64,000 nt of DNA from Proteus columbae (GCF_009914335.1 NZ_CP043925.1:1488001-1552000), one strand, 5' to 3'. Counted from the stretch's first letter, positions 28,572 through 38,989 are shown. Numbers and translations are program-made. Notes: generated by a model not told the origin, from the letters alone.

Positions 28572-29353
28572 TGATGGAAGGATTAAAGATCCGAGATTTT
28601 AGTACTGGGTATGCTAAACATCTTATCATTAAGGCACTAGATGTTGAGCCTTTGCCAAAAGGAAAGGTCACCGTATTATTGGGGCCAAACGGTAGCGGAA
28701 AATCAACATTATTAAGAGCGTTAGCGGGATTAAATAAATCATCAGGTGTTGTCAGTTTAGATGGCAACGATCTAGCATCGATGAATTTTGCACAACGTGC
28801 TCAAAATGTAGTCTATTTGCCACAAACATTACCTGCTGGTGTTCATTTACATGTTTTAGAGTCCATTATTGTGGCGCAGCGTGCTTCAGGTGGATTACAT
28901 AATGAACATAGTGAAGCTCAGGTAATGCACTTATTACGCCAATTAGGTATTGAGCATTTAGCATTACGTTATTTAGATGAATTATCGGGTGGTCAAAAAC
29001 AATTAGTGGGGCTTGCTCAATCATTAATTAGACAACCCTCTTTATTATTATTGGACGAGCCATTAAGCGCACTAGATCTTAATTACCAATATCATGTAAT
29101 GGATTTAGTTGCTAAAGAAACACACCGTAGAAATATTATCACTGTCGTCGTTGTTCACGATATTAATATCGCCTTACGACATGGCGAACATGTATTAATG
29201 TTGAAACAAGGACAGTTAATTGCACAAGGCACGCCAGATAAGGTTATCACGGCACAAAGCCTTGCCGATGTTTATGGTGTTCAAGGTCGATTGGAATATT
29301 GTTCACAAGGAATACCTCAAATTATTATTGATGGTTTAGTGGATAAAATATAG
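28571..29353 (+). CDS. iron(III)-siderophore ABC transporter ATP-binding protein
   Basis: A 260-residue ABC ATPase of the FecE/FepC type. Walker A GPNGSGKST (about residues 37-45), Q-loop 'VYLPQTLP', signature LSGGQKQ, Walker B 'LLLLDEPLSALD' and the H-loop 'VVHDIN' are all present. It pairs with the FecCD permease, with which it overlaps (ATG at 28571 or 28574). Followed after 177 bp by the TonB receptor gene. Confidence 0.93.
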   Translation: MMEGLKIRDFSTGYAKHLIIKALDVEPLPKGKVTVLLGPNGSGKSTLLRALAGLNKSSGVVSLDGNDLASMNFAQRAQNVVYLPQTLPAGVHLHVLESIIVAQRASGGLHNEHSEAQVMHLLRQLGIEHLALRYLDELSGGQKQLVGLAQSLIRQPSLLLLDEPLSALDLNYQYHVMDLVAKETHRRNIITVVVVHDINIALRHGEHVLMLKQGQLIAQGTPDKVITAQSLADVYGVQGRLEYCSQGIPQIIIDGLVDKI

Positions 29354-29530
29354 AGAAGTAAAAAAGAAAGAGAAAAGAAGTAAATATAGGAACGCAGTAA
29401 ATAGGGATATAAAAATAATATTAAAATAACTAAGGGTAATTAAGTTTATTTATTACCCTAATTTCTGAGCAACTGTCGACATATCCATCTATATAAAACT
29501 TAAAGAATATATATTCTTGGAGAATCGGGA

Positions 29531-31549
29531 ATGGTAGTGTTAAATAAAAATAAAATCGCGCTTGGCGTTGTTGCTGCTATTGCATCAAGTTTTGTAATGA
29601 CTGCTTCAGCAGAAAATGTAGAAAAATTGCTTGTAACAACCGCTTCTGGGTTTAAGCAAACCGTTGAAGATGCACCTGCATCGGTTTCTGTTGTCACTCG
29701 TGAACAATTAGAAACCAAATCTTACCGTGATGTGACTGACGCATTAAAAGATGTTCCCGGCGTATTAGTAACAGGCGGTGGAAGTAGTTCTGATATTAGT
29801 ATTCGTGGTATGGATGCAAAATATACCATGATCTTAGTTGATGGTAAGCGTGTTGCGTCGCGTGAAACGCGTCCTAATAGTGATAACTCTGGTATTGAAC
29901 AAGGTTGGTTACCGCCTTTACCTGCTATTGAACGTATTGAAGTTGTACGTGGCCCAATGTCTTCTTTATATGGTTCAGATGCAATGGGTGGGGTTATCAA
30001 TATTATTACCCGTAAAGCGCAAAAAGAGTGGAACTTTAGTTTACGTGCAGACAGCACTATCACAGAGCGTAAAGATTCAGGTAACACTAATCAAGGTAGT
30101 TTTTATGCGGGTGGTCCATTAATTGATAATGTGTTGGGCTTGAAAATTCAAGGTCAATATTCACATCGTAGCGAAGACAAAATTGTGAATGGCTATAACC
30201 GTCAGATCACAGCAACAGGTGGTGGTACTTTAAGTTGGACGCCTGATGAGCAGAACACGATTGATTTTGAGTTTAAAAAAGATAACCAACATCGTGACTC
30301 TCGCGTATGGCATTCTAAATCTGGATTACCTAGCCGAGGAAAAGCCCCTGAAAGCAGTTTTACTGATTATGAGCTGACACATTATGCACTTACTCATGAT
30401 GGTGTTTATGACTTTGGTACGATGAATACGTATGTTCAGCGTGATGAAAGCCGTAATCCATCCCGTAAAATGGATTATGACGACACAACAGTACGTAATC
30501 AGACGGTTTTAATGTTCGGTGACCATACCTTAAGTGTTGGTGCCCAATATCGTTATGAAGAATTAAAAGATGAAGGAAATAAACTTAAAGGTAGCAATAA
30601 ATTAGACCGCTATAGTTGGGCTCTATTTGCTGAAGATGAATGGGCGATGACCAACGATTTCGCTTTAACGGGCGGTCTGCGTATGGATAAAGATGAAAAC
30701 TTTGGTACACACTGGACACCTCGAGTATATGGCGTATGGCATCTTGCTGATGAGTGGACGTTAAAAGGAGGCGTTTCTACCGGTTATCGTTCACCTGATT
30801 TACGTCAAGCAACAGCATCATGGGGTCAAGGTACAGGTGGTGGTAGTTATGATGCGGTTATTTATGGTAACCCAAGCTTAAAACCTGAAAAATCAGTTAC
30901 TGAAGAAATCTCGATTATTTGGGATAACCGTGAAAACCTGACAGCAAGTTTAGGTCTTTTCAATACCGACTTTAAAGATAAGATTATGGAAGATCGTCGT
31001 TGTGATAGCCGTACAAATAAAGACGGTTCTAAAATGACGGATTTACGTGATTGTACATTAGCAGATGGTGTTGGTAATAATGGGAAGCCTTATGACTTTG
31101 TTAGTGATAGAACTAACGTAGATAAAGCCAATATGCGCGGTATTGAAGCCACCTTTAATTGGACAATTTCACCAGAGTGGAATTTAGCGGCTAACTATAC
31201 CTTTACCGATACTGAACAAAAAAGTGGTGATTTCAAAGGTAAGCCATTAAATAAACAGCCACGCCATATGGCTAATGCGACCTTAAACTGGGAAACCACG
31301 CCAGAAATGGAAACATGGGCGCGTATTAACTTCCGTGGTAAAACCTCTGATTACTTATCACGCACCTCTATGTCACATGGTACGCCTTCTTATGCATTTG
31401 TTGATATTGGTACAAGTTACAGCTTAACCAAACAATTAAATGTGATTGGTGGTGTTTATAACGTGTTAGATCGTCGTATTGACCAAGAACACTTCAATAC
31501 CACATTAGAAGGTCGTCGTTACAATATTGGTTTGAACTATAACTTCTAA
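29531..31549 (+). CDS. TonB-dependent outer-membrane siderophore receptor
   Basis: A 672-residue receptor with signal peptide (cleavage after about residue 27, 'VMTASA'), a TonB-box-like 'EKLLVTTAS' close to the mature N terminus, plug domain (about 45-165, 'DVPGVLVTGGGSSSDISIRGM', 'IERIEVVRGPMSSLYGSDAMGGVINIIT') and a 22-strand barrel ending in the aromatic terminal residue ('YNIGLNYNF'). The plug resembles FepA/CirA catecholate-type receptors. GGAG lies 10 nt upstream of the ATG. Ligand not determinable. Confidence 0.92.
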   Translation: MVVLNKNKIALGVVAAIASSFVMTASAENVEKLLVTTASGFKQTVEDAPASVSVVTREQLETKSYRDVTDALKDVPGVLVTGGGSSSDISIRGMDAKYTMILVDGKRVASRETRPNSDNSGIEQGWLPPLPAIERIEVVRGPMSSLYGSDAMGGVINIITRKAQKEWNFSLRADSTITERKDSGNTNQGSFYAGGPLIDNVLGLKIQGQYSHRSEDKIVNGYNRQITATGGGTLSWTPDEQNTIDFEFKKDNQHRDSRVWHSKSGLPSRGKAPESSFTDYELTHYALTHDGVYDFGTMNTYVQRDESRNPSRKMDYDDTTVRNQTVLMFGDHTLSVGAQYRYEELKDEGNKLKGSNKLDRYSWALFAEDEWAMTNDFALTGGLRMDKDENFGTHWTPRVYGVWHLADEWTLKGGVSTGYRSPDLRQATASWGQGTGGGSYDAVIYGNPSLKPEKSVTEEISIIWDNRENLTASLGLFNTDFKDKIMEDRRCDSRTNKDGSKMTDLRDCTLADGVGNNGKPYDFVSDRTNVDKANMRGIEATFNWTISPEWNLAANYTFTDTEQKSGDFKGKPLNKQPRHMANATLNWETTPEMETWARINFRGKTSDYLSRTSMSHGTPSYAFVDIGTSYSLTKQLNVIGGVYNVLDRRIDQEHFNTTLEGRRYNIGLNYNF

Positions 31550-31573
31550 TTTTTCCCCTCAGTTTGTGTCACT

Positions 31574-31600
31574 AAGACTCCACTTGTGGAGTCTTTTTTT
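31574..31600 (+). terminator. terminator of the TonB receptor gene
   Basis: AAGACTCCAC-tt-GTGGAGTCTTTTTTT: a 9-bp GC-rich stem with a seven-T tail, 25 nt after the stop. Confidence 0.95.
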
Positions 31601-32157
31601 ATCATTCTTTGGGTTAAAATAAATACTGGAAAATTTAAATATTGAGGTCTATATTTAGCTCAATAAATCATCTTACCTATCGTTTTATTCTGACTATCAG
31701 AGTGTTATTTCTACTTATTACCAGTCATTTTTTTCTCAATTTATTCTCTTACTTTTTATTTATATAAAACAGGTTATTAAAAAATAGACACTTTTTATTA
31801 AAAGACTATTTTTGAGGGATAAAAGAAGCATAAGTTAACAAAATCTTAGCATTAATCTTATTAATGTATTTTAAATGCTTTATTTTGATGATTTGTTGAT
31901 GATATTAATTTTAATCTAAAGTTTAATTCTTATTTATCAATGTATTGTGTTTTATTTCCTTTCGTTGCAGTAATGGTTATTTGAAATATTTAAAGCTTAT
32001 GAGTTGTGATAAAAACACAATTATTGTTAATAAAATGTGGCGTTATATGTTGACTTAGTTTGCGAATTGAAAAGATCGTAAAAAAAGGGGGCTTTTTGAT
32101 GAAAATGTATTGCTATTTAAGTCTGAGACGTGCAAAATGCGCCCACTAAAAATATGA
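31601..32157. other. AT-rich intergenic region before the plaP leader
   Basis: About 550 bp of AT-rich DNA without a supportable ORF. Near its right end TTGTTA (32024-32029), a 16-nt spacer and TATGTT (32046-32051) form a candidate promoter for the plaP leader RNA, placing a start near 32057. Confidence 0.4.
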
Positions 32158-32189
32158 CTGATGCGTTTAAAGTGCATCGGTTTTTTTTT
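32158..32189 (+). terminator. intrinsic terminator inside the plaP upstream region
   Basis: CTGATGC-gtttaaagt-GCATCGG forms a 7-bp stem (one G-U) followed by nine Ts, some 320 bp upstream of plaP. It ends either a short leader/small RNA starting near 32057 or acts as an attenuator. Confidence 0.8.
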
Positions 32190-32307
32190 GCATTTTTACT
32201 TATTACTACACCAAGAGGTCAGATTCATTTGAGTCTGAATAGATAACATAATTTGATTAGCAGCCAGCCCCTTAGAGAAAGGGTTGTCATGATAGAGGAA
32301 TGCTAAT

Positions 32308-32517
32308 ATGGTACAATTATTCTCTTTCGCAGTCGGGCCTAACGGCACTGCGGGCAATGATGACTACGGAGCACGGCGTCTCCTAAACACATACACATCC
32401 TTAAAAACTTCATTCTATTCTGTTTATAGGCAGATGCGAAGTCTTCCCAGTAACTGTCGGTTGAGTTTATCTAATACTCAAACCGAAGTTATGGGAGGGT
32501 TCGCTAATGTCAGATAA
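32308..32517 (+). CDS. possible leader peptide overlapping plaP
   Basis: A 69-codon ORF that starts with GAGGAATG upstream of the ATG and ends 11 nt inside plaP. The sequence ([13 protein letters not shown]...) is not recognised. The DNA around it is rich in hairpins: CAGCCC...GGGTTG before the start, GCAGT...ACTGC within codons 9-15, and CGGTTGAGT...ACTCAAACCG at 32458-32485 right before the plaP ribosome-binding site. This fits a translated leader controlling plaP, but coding is unproven. Confidence 0.35.
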   Translation: MVQLFSFAVGPNGTAGNDDYGARRLLNTYTSLKTSFYSVYRQMRSLPSNCRLSLSNTQTEVMGGFANVR

Positions 32518-33886
32518 CGTCATCTCCTCTATCGGCACTAACCAAACTGGTGCTAACAATCGAGTTCAATTACGTAAGACCTTGACTCTAATGCAGGTAG
32601 TCATGATGGGGCTTGCTTTTTTACAGCCTATGACTATTTTCGATACATTTGGTATCGTTTCTGGCATTACGAATGGTCACGTAGCAACCTCGTATGCGAT
32701 TGCGTTGATTGCAATTTTATTTACAGCTGTAAGTTATGGAAAATTAGTTAAGCGTTTTCCTTCTGCAGGCTCTGCGTATACTTATGCTCAAAAATCCATG
32801 AGTCCTTATGTTGGCTTTATGGTGGGTTGGTCATCTTTACTCGACTATTTATTTATGCCAATGATTAATATCTTATTGGCGAAAATCTATTTACAAGCAA
32901 TATTCCCGGGCGTTGAACCGTGGATCTTTGTATTTGGCTTAGTGGCTTTAATGACGTTCTTTAACCTACGTGGTATTAACGTTGTTGCTAACTTAAATAC
33001 AGCGATCGTTATTGTACAGGTTGCAGTAATGGTTGTGTTTGTTGGATTACTTATTCACGGTGTTTATAACGGAGAAGGTGCAGGGGAGTTATGGACCTTT
33101 AGACCGTTTGCGTCTGTTGATGCTGAAGTCATACCAATGATAACCGGAGCGACAATACTCTGTTTCTCATTCTTAGGTTTTGACGGTATCAGTACATTAT
33201 CAGAAGAGACACCAAATGCAGGTAAAGTTATCCCTAAAGCGATTTTCTTAACTGCGCTGATTGGTGGGATCATCTTTATTGCCGTTTCTTACTTTTTACA
33301 ACTGTATTTCCCAGATATTTCACGATTCAAAAACCCAGAAGAGTCACAACCTGAAATAATGCTGTATGTTGCGGGAGCTTTATTCCAGTCTATTATTTTA
33401 GTGTTCTCTTGTGTGACTGTATTAGCATCAGGTATGGCGGCTCACGCAGGTGTTGCACGTTTACTTTATGTAATGGGACGTGATGGCGTATTCCCTGAGA
33501 AGACATTTGGTTATGTACACCCAAAATGGCGTACACCTGCATTTAACGTGCTATTAGTTGGTTTCTTAGCATTAGGTGCCGTGTTCTTTGATTTAGTGAC
33601 TGCTACTGCATTAATTAACTTTGGTGCGTTAGTTGCGTTTACTTTCGTGAATCTGTCTGTTATTTCACAGTTCTATATTCGTGAGCGTCGTAATAAAGGA
33701 TTAATGGATCACATTAATTATCTGATATTGCCTATCATTGGTGCTGCGACAATGGGAGTCTTGTGGATAAACCTTGAACCAGGCTCTATGGAGTTGGGAC
33801 TTGTTTGGGGCGCAATTGGTATTCTTTATATGGTGTGGATCACTCGTCGATTCCGTCGACCAATGCCACAAATGCCAGAAAAGTAA
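32507..33886 (+). CDS. plaP: putrescine importer PlaP-like APC transporter
   Basis: A 459-residue APC-family permease with 12 helices, resembling E. coli PlaP (YeeF) and PuuP ('[28 protein letters not shown]', '[28 protein letters not shown]'). PlaP imports putrescine; in Proteus-type swarmers putrescine uptake has been tied to surface motility. A strong SD (GGGAGG) lies 8 nt upstream. E. coli plaP also lies close to sbcB, which is 5 kb away here. Confidence 0.82.
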   Translation: MSDNVISSIGTNQTGANNRVQLRKTLTLMQVVMMGLAFLQPMTIFDTFGIVSGITNGHVATSYAIALIAILFTAVSYGKLVKRFPSAGSAYTYAQKSMSPYVGFMVGWSSLLDYLFMPMINILLAKIYLQAIFPGVEPWIFVFGLVALMTFFNLRGINVVANLNTAIVIVQVAVMVVFVGLLIHGVYNGEGAGELWTFRPFASVDAEVIPMITGATILCFSFLGFDGISTLSEETPNAGKVIPKAIFLTALIGGIIFIAVSYFLQLYFPDISRFKNPEESQPEIMLYVAGALFQSIILVFSCVTVLASGMAAHAGVARLLYVMGRDGVFPEKTFGYVHPKWRTPAFNVLLVGFLALGAVFFDLVTATALINFGALVAFTFVNLSVISQFYIRERRNKGLMDHINYLILPIIGAATMGVLWINLEPGSMELGLVWGAIGILYMVWITRRFRRPMPQMPEK

Positions 33887-33919
33887 TACTATAAAAATTG
33901 TCATAAAAATCAGTGTAGA

Positions 33920-33949
33920 AATGGCTTCAGTAATGAAGCCATTTTTTTT
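33920..33949 (+). terminator. terminator of plaP
   Basis: AATGGCTTCA-gtaa-TGAAGCCATT with an eight-T tail, about 35 nt after the stop. Confidence 0.95.
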
Positions 33950-34278
33950 GCCTACAATAAATTATCAGTATTAAATTAGCTGTATCAAATAGGAAATTGA
34001 ACAATAAATGATAAATAGGGTGGTTTACACATTTTCTGATAATAAGAATTACATTGAAAAATAAATAATCGTATCGTTATAAATAAAATATTAAGATATG
34101 ATTGTTCTAACAGAATTTAATGAAGCTGTTTTTTTCTTGGTGATTATGAAAATCGCACTCTTTCTCTTGAGAAATTTATTAAATTAATACATTTTATATC
34201 AAATGGTTATATTGATAAAAACCTGGCCTAAGCTAAGTCAGCATAAGCTAGGTTTTGTTATTTAAATCGTACTATAAC
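33950..34278. other. intergenic region between convergent plaP and the decarboxylase gene
   Basis: An AT-rich stretch of about 330 bp. AAACCT (34229) and AGGTTT (34252) flank repeated AAGCT sequences and may form the decarboxylase terminator on the minus strand. No ORF or RNA gene is supported. Confidence 0.4.
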
Positions 34279-35928
34279 TTAAAATGAATAAAGCGAATCT
34301 TTAGACTCTTTTAATTTTTGTGCTAATTCAGAAGCTTCATATCGTTCGGTTACTATTTCTATATAAGAGGCATTTTCTGTTGATCCCGCCACTTTAAGCG
34401 CTTTATTTAATTCATCTATCGTTGTGACTTTCTCACAATGCCAATCTCTTGCGCCAAAAGCTTTAGGTAATTGATGATAATTCCATTGAGCGAGATCGTT
34501 ATAATAAGCTTCAGGGTAATCACATAATAATCGTTCAATTAAATAACCATCATTATTTAAAACAAGGATGATCGGTTTTAATCCGAAGCGAACAAATTGA
34601 CTAATCTCTTGTACGGTTAATTGATGTGAGCCTTCACCTGTAATTAAAATAACTCGTTTGCTAGGTGCTGCAAGTGCAGCACCAAATGATGCTGGTGTAG
34701 CCCAACCAATAGAACCCCATAATGTTTGGTTATGGAATTGTGCACCTTCTGGTAATAGGGCAAAACCTAATCCCATTGATGATGTCCCTGTCTCTGCAAT
34801 AATAATATCATTAGGTTTAAAGAACTTTTCTAAATGAGGATATAGATATTGAGCAGTAATTTTACCATTATCAGCTAACATAGCTTCGCCTAATCCTTTG
34901 GCTTTTATCTGATGATAACTTCTTTTCGGTAATCGTTGAGTCAGTGCAGAGAGTACGTCCTCCATATAAATCGATGTGTAGATAACAGAGCCAATCTCAA
35001 CATATTCGGGCATGATGTTGATAAATTGTTTTGGTTTAATATTGGCAGTGAAACTTCCTGTATTGAAGTCGGTCATCATTGCACCAATACCTAATACGTA
35101 CTCACTATTTTCTACAAATTCTCTGACTTCAGGTGTCATTAATTTGCCATCATACATACCAACATATTGGGGATGAGATTCACTCAAAATACTTTTATCC
35201 ATAAACATAGTGGCATAAGGTAAGCCCGTTTTATCGATAAAAGCTTGGACATTATCTGATAGCCCTAAACGTGCGGATAAAATACCTGGTAATACGCAGA
35301 TATTATTGCTGTGTATAAGCTTTTCAATAATGAGTGATACCACTTTTTCTAGTATTTCTTTATCACTCACTGGTCTTTTCGGGGGGATAACAGGTGAATG
35401 TTCTATCACTTGCATAGTGGCATAATCAGAAGGTAGGCCAATATAAACTGGGCGACGTTCTTTTAATGCAGTAGAAATTAAACGTTCCATTTCTGTAATG
35501 CAATTTTCAGGTGTTAATATTGCGTGAGCACAAGCAAGGCGTTGGCCTAATTGATAAAAAATATCAAAATCACCATTACCTAATGTGTGATGAACAAGGC
35601 GCTTACTTTTTTGTACACCACTTGCTGGCATACCAACTAAATGGAAAATAGGTAGGTTTTCTGCATAAGAGCCAGCAATAGCATTAATTGCACTTAACTC
35701 ACCAACACCAAATGTTGTCGATAATGCTGCCATACCTTTAATTCGGGCATAACCATCAGCAGCGTAAGCTGCATTTAATTCATTGCAGTTACCAATCCAA
35801 CGCATATGACTGCTATTACAAATAGTATCTTCTATGGGAAACGCATAATCACCCGCAACACCAAAAACATCACTTATTCCTAAGTCATATAAACGGGTTA
35901 ACATATATTCAACGACAGTCTTACTCAT
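34279..35928 (-). CDS. thiamine-diphosphate-dependent 2-keto acid decarboxylase (indolepyruvate/phenylpyruvate type)
   Basis: A 549-residue enzyme of the pyruvate/indolepyruvate decarboxylase family. Visible active-site features: Asp27 in 'GVAGDYAFP', Glu50 in 'GNCNELNAAYAADGYAR', the His113-His114 pair in 'VHHTLGNGDF', and the ThDP-binding motif from residue 431 to 460. That motif reads GEG rather than the usual GDG, with 'NNDGY' normal. Likely reaction: decarboxylation of indolepyruvate, phenylpyruvate or branched 2-keto acids to aldehydes, which suits an organism with active amino acid deaminase. Divergent from a LysR gene that probably regulates it. Confidence 0.82.
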   Translation of the reverse strand: MSKTVVEYMLTRLYDLGISDVFGVAGDYAFPIEDTICNSSHMRWIGNCNELNAAYAADGYARIKGMAALSTTFGVGELSAINAIAGSYAENLPIFHLVGMPASGVQKSKRLVHHTLGNGDFDIFYQLGQRLACAHAILTPENCITEMERLISTALKERRPVYIGLPSDYATMQVIEHSPVIPPKRPVSDKEILEKVVSLIIEKLIHSNNICVLPGILSARLGLSDNVQAFIDKTGLPYATMFMDKSILSESHPQYVGMYDGKLMTPEVREFVENSEYVLGIGAMMTDFNTGSFTANIKPKQFINIMPEYVEIGSVIYTSIYMEDVLSALTQRLPKRSYHQIKAKGLGEAMLADNGKITAQYLYPHLEKFFKPNDIIIAETGTSSMGLGFALLPEGAQFHNQTLWGSIGWATPASFGAALAAPSKRVILITGEGSHQLTVQEISQFVRFGLKPIILVLNNDGYLIERLLCDYPEAYYNDLAQWNYHQLPKAFGARDWHCEKVTTIDELNKALKVAGSTENASYIEIVTERYEASELAQKLKESKDSLYSF

Positions 35929-36076
35929 ATTATCTCCAAAAAATCCGAATAATAGTCTATAAAGGTGGATGAATGCTTTTACATTATGCTTAATGTTTTA
36001 TCGCGAATATTATTTGATATGAAATGGTTTATTATCATTAAGGGCATAACTAAATGTAATAAGGTAAATATTGCTA

Positions 36077-36964
36077 ATGAATATTCGTACATTACGCTAT
36101 TTTGTTGAGGTTGTTCAATTAAATGGCTTTAGCCGAGCCGCTGATGCGCTATTTATCACTCAACCTGCAATTAGTCGTAGTATTAAAAAATTAGAAGATG
36201 AATTGGGTGTTATTTTATTAGTGAGAGAAGTTGATGGCGTTAGATTAACGGATGATGGTGCAATATTGTTTGAACATGCAAAACAGATAATTGCACAATT
36301 TAATAATATGAATAAAGCATTACAGGACAAGTCTGGGCCATTAACAGGGACATTAAATGTTGGATTACCTCCTGTAATAGCTTCGACGTATTTTGCTGAT
36401 ATTATTATGGCATTTAGCTCTCGCCATCCTCTAGTTGAACTAAAAATATTTGAATTGGGTACTAAGCAAATGGCTGATGCCATGAGAGAAGGCAGAGTTG
36501 AAACTGCCGCTGTCGTATTGCCTTTTAATGAAGATATTTTTGAATTAACACCTTTTTCAGAAGATCACTTAATGCTATTAATGTCACCATCTCATTCTTT
36601 AGCTATAAAAAAGGAAATTCATTTCAAAGAGTTGATTAATGAACCTTTTATCTTCTTTTCTGAAGATTTTCGTATTAATGATTTAATTTATAGTGCTTGT
36701 GGTATTTACAATACAGTGCCTATTATTGCGGGACGTAGTAACCATCTGGATTTAATTATCGCCATGGTAAAAGCAGGTGTAGGAGTAACACTTTTACCCA
36801 ACAGTATGTGTAATAAAAATCCTATTGATGATTTGGTTGTTCTTCCTGTAGTGGAACCTACATTGTCATATCAAATAGCACTAGCAAATAATAAAAACGG
36901 CTATAAAAGCCGAAGTTGCCAAGCATGGGATCAGTTAGCAAGAGAAAAGCTAACAATAGAATAA
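36077..36964 (+). CDS. LysR-type transcriptional regulator
   Basis: A 295-residue LTTR, ATG 36077 preferred over TTG 36071. The DNA-binding helix-turn-helix is 'GFSRAADALFITQPAISRSIKKLEDELG'; the effector domain begins about residue 90 ('GTLNVGLPPVIAS'). Of the CynR/CbbR-like general type; its effector is not predictable. Divergent from the 2-keto acid decarboxylase, the probable target, with a 148-bp shared regulatory gap. Confidence 0.88.
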   Translation: MNIRTLRYFVEVVQLNGFSRAADALFITQPAISRSIKKLEDELGVILLVREVDGVRLTDDGAILFEHAKQIIAQFNNMNKALQDKSGPLTGTLNVGLPPVIASTYFADIIMAFSSRHPLVELKIFELGTKQMADAMREGRVETAAVVLPFNEDIFELTPFSEDHLMLLMSPSHSLAIKKEIHFKELINEPFIFFSEDFRINDLIYSACGIYNTVPIIAGRSNHLDLIIAMVKAGVGVTLLPNSMCNKNPIDDLVVLPVVEPTLSYQIALANNKNGYKSRSCQAWDQLAREKLTIE

Positions 36965-37195
36965 ATATTAAAATAATACTTATTTATATTCTATTTAAGA
37001 AATAAATATCGCAATTATCTTTAAATAATAAAAGTGATTATAAATCAATAAATGTTATTTTTAAAGAAATGAGGATAGCAGTATAAAAGCAGTTATATAA
37101 ATGATAAGTTTATATTTTGCACATAGTCTTATGAGTAATAATAAAAATGGGCAAATAAAAGATTAATCAGACAAGACAGGAATAGGATAGGTAAA

Positions 37196-38956
37196 ATGAA
37201 TGAGAGTAATAGTTCTGTAAATCAACATTTTATTCGCAAACTTGAAGGTATCGTTGGTAAAAAACAAGTATTAACACAAGCACATAAAACAGAACGTTAT
37301 CGCAAAGGTTTTCGTTCAGGGCAAGGTAAGGCGTTGGCTGTTGTCTTTCCCGCTAATCTATTAGAACAGTGGCGAGTTTTTAAAACCTGTGTCGAAGCCG
37401 ATAAAATTATTATTATGCAAGCGGCGAATACTGGATTAACAGAGGGTTCAACGCCTAATGGTGATGATTATGATAGAGATATCGTGATTATTAGTACATT
37501 ACGCCAAGATAAAATACAGGTTCTTTCAGAGCATAATCAAGTTATTGCTTTCCCTGGTAGTACGTTATGGCATTTAGAAAAAGTATTAAAGCCATTAGGG
37601 CGAGAACCTCATTCTGTTATTGGCTCTTCTTGTATTGGTGCGTCGGTGATAGGAGGAATTTGTAACAACTCGGGCGGCGCTTTAGTTCGCCGCGGGCCTG
37701 CTTATACCGAATTATCGCTTTATGCTCGCGTTAATGAAAAAGGTGAAGCTGAATTAGTTAACCATTTAGGTATTGATTTAGGTGAAACACCAGAAGAGAT
37801 ATTAACTAATTTAGATAATCGTCATTATCATGAAAAACAGATACAAACGACAGAAAAACTAGCCTCTGATCATGAATATCATGAGCGTATACGTGATGTC
37901 GATGCTAATACACCTTCTCGTTTTAACAATGATGAACGGCGTTTATATGAAGCAGCAGGGAGTGCAGGAAAATTATCGGTATTTGCTGTGAGATTAGATA
38001 CTTTTCCAGCAGATCATCGCACTCAGGTTTTTTATATTGGTACTAATAATCCGGACGAACTTGAAGATATTCGTCGTCATATTTTAAGCCATTTTAAAAA
38101 GTTGCCTGTTGCTGGGGAATATATGCATAGAAGCTATTACAAAATGGCTGAAGTGTATGGAAAAGACACATTTTTGGTGATTGATAAATTAGGTACAGAT
38201 AAAATGCCAATATTATTTGCCGTAAAAGGGCGAGTAGATGCGGTATTAAATAAAGTGCCTTTCTTACCTAAAAACATGGTGGACAGAACCATGCAGTTTA
38301 TGAGCAAACTATGGCCAGCTCATTTACCAGAGCGTATGACTGATTTTCGTGACAAATATGAACATCATCTTATGTTAAGAATGGCAGATGATGGAATTGA
38401 AGAAGCCGCAACTTATTTAAAAGAATACTTTAAGCTAGCATCAGGTGATTATTTTGAATGTACTGAAGAAGAGGGAAATAAAGCCTTTTTGCATCGTTTT
38501 GCTGCCGCAGGTGCTGCTGTGCGTTATCATGCCGTTCATGTTAATGATGTAGAAGATGTGTTGCCATTAGATATTGCATTGCGCCGTAATGACAAAGATT
38601 GGTTTGAAAAGCTACCACCTGAAATAGAGAATAAATTACTTTATAAACTCTATTGTGGGCATTTTATGTGTCACGTTATGCATCAAGATTATATTATTAA
38701 AAAAGGTGTTGATGCTAAAGCATTAAAAGCAGAAATGCTGGCGTTATTAGATCAGCGTGGAGCTGAATATCCCGCAGAGCATAACGTAGGTCATATGTAT
38801 TATGCTAAACCTCAATTAAAAGCATTCTATAAGCATAACGATCCAACCAATAGCATGAACCCGGGTATTGGTAAAACCTCAAAACTAAAATATTGGGGAG
38901 AAGAGTGTGGCTGTGGACATGCTCATAATGATGCTAATACAGAGAATAAAAAATAA
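37196..38956 (+). CDS. dld: quinone-dependent D-lactate dehydrogenase
   Basis: A 586-residue FAD-dependent peripheral membrane enzyme similar in length to E. coli Dld (571). The FAD-binding PCMH domain includes 'IIMQAANTGLTEGSTPNG' (about 80-97) and 'GSSCIGASVIGGICNNSGGALVRRGPAYTE' (about 142-172); the C-terminal membrane-binding cap contains 'AEHNVGHMY'. It oxidises D-lactate to pyruvate, passing electrons to ubiquinone. The C terminus is His/Cys-rich ('EECGCGHAHND'), as in other enterics. Confidence 0.93.
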   Translation: MNESNSSVNQHFIRKLEGIVGKKQVLTQAHKTERYRKGFRSGQGKALAVVFPANLLEQWRVFKTCVEADKIIIMQAANTGLTEGSTPNGDDYDRDIVIISTLRQDKIQVLSEHNQVIAFPGSTLWHLEKVLKPLGREPHSVIGSSCIGASVIGGICNNSGGALVRRGPAYTELSLYARVNEKGEAELVNHLGIDLGETPEEILTNLDNRHYHEKQIQTTEKLASDHEYHERIRDVDANTPSRFNNDERRLYEAAGSAGKLSVFAVRLDTFPADHRTQVFYIGTNNPDELEDIRRHILSHFKKLPVAGEYMHRSYYKMAEVYGKDTFLVIDKLGTDKMPILFAVKGRVDAVLNKVPFLPKNMVDRTMQFMSKLWPAHLPERMTDFRDKYEHHLMLRMADDGIEEAATYLKEYFKLASGDYFECTEEEGNKAFLHRFAAAGAAVRYHAVHVNDVEDVLPLDIALRRNDKDWFEKLPPEIENKLLYKLYCGHFMCHVMHQDYIIKKGVDAKALKAEMLALLDQRGAEYPAEHNVGHMYYAKPQLKAFYKHNDPTNSMNPGIGKTSKLKYWGEECGCGHAHNDANTENKK

Positions 38957-38989
38957 TTGTTGTAGATTGTGTTTATTAAATTAAAGAAT

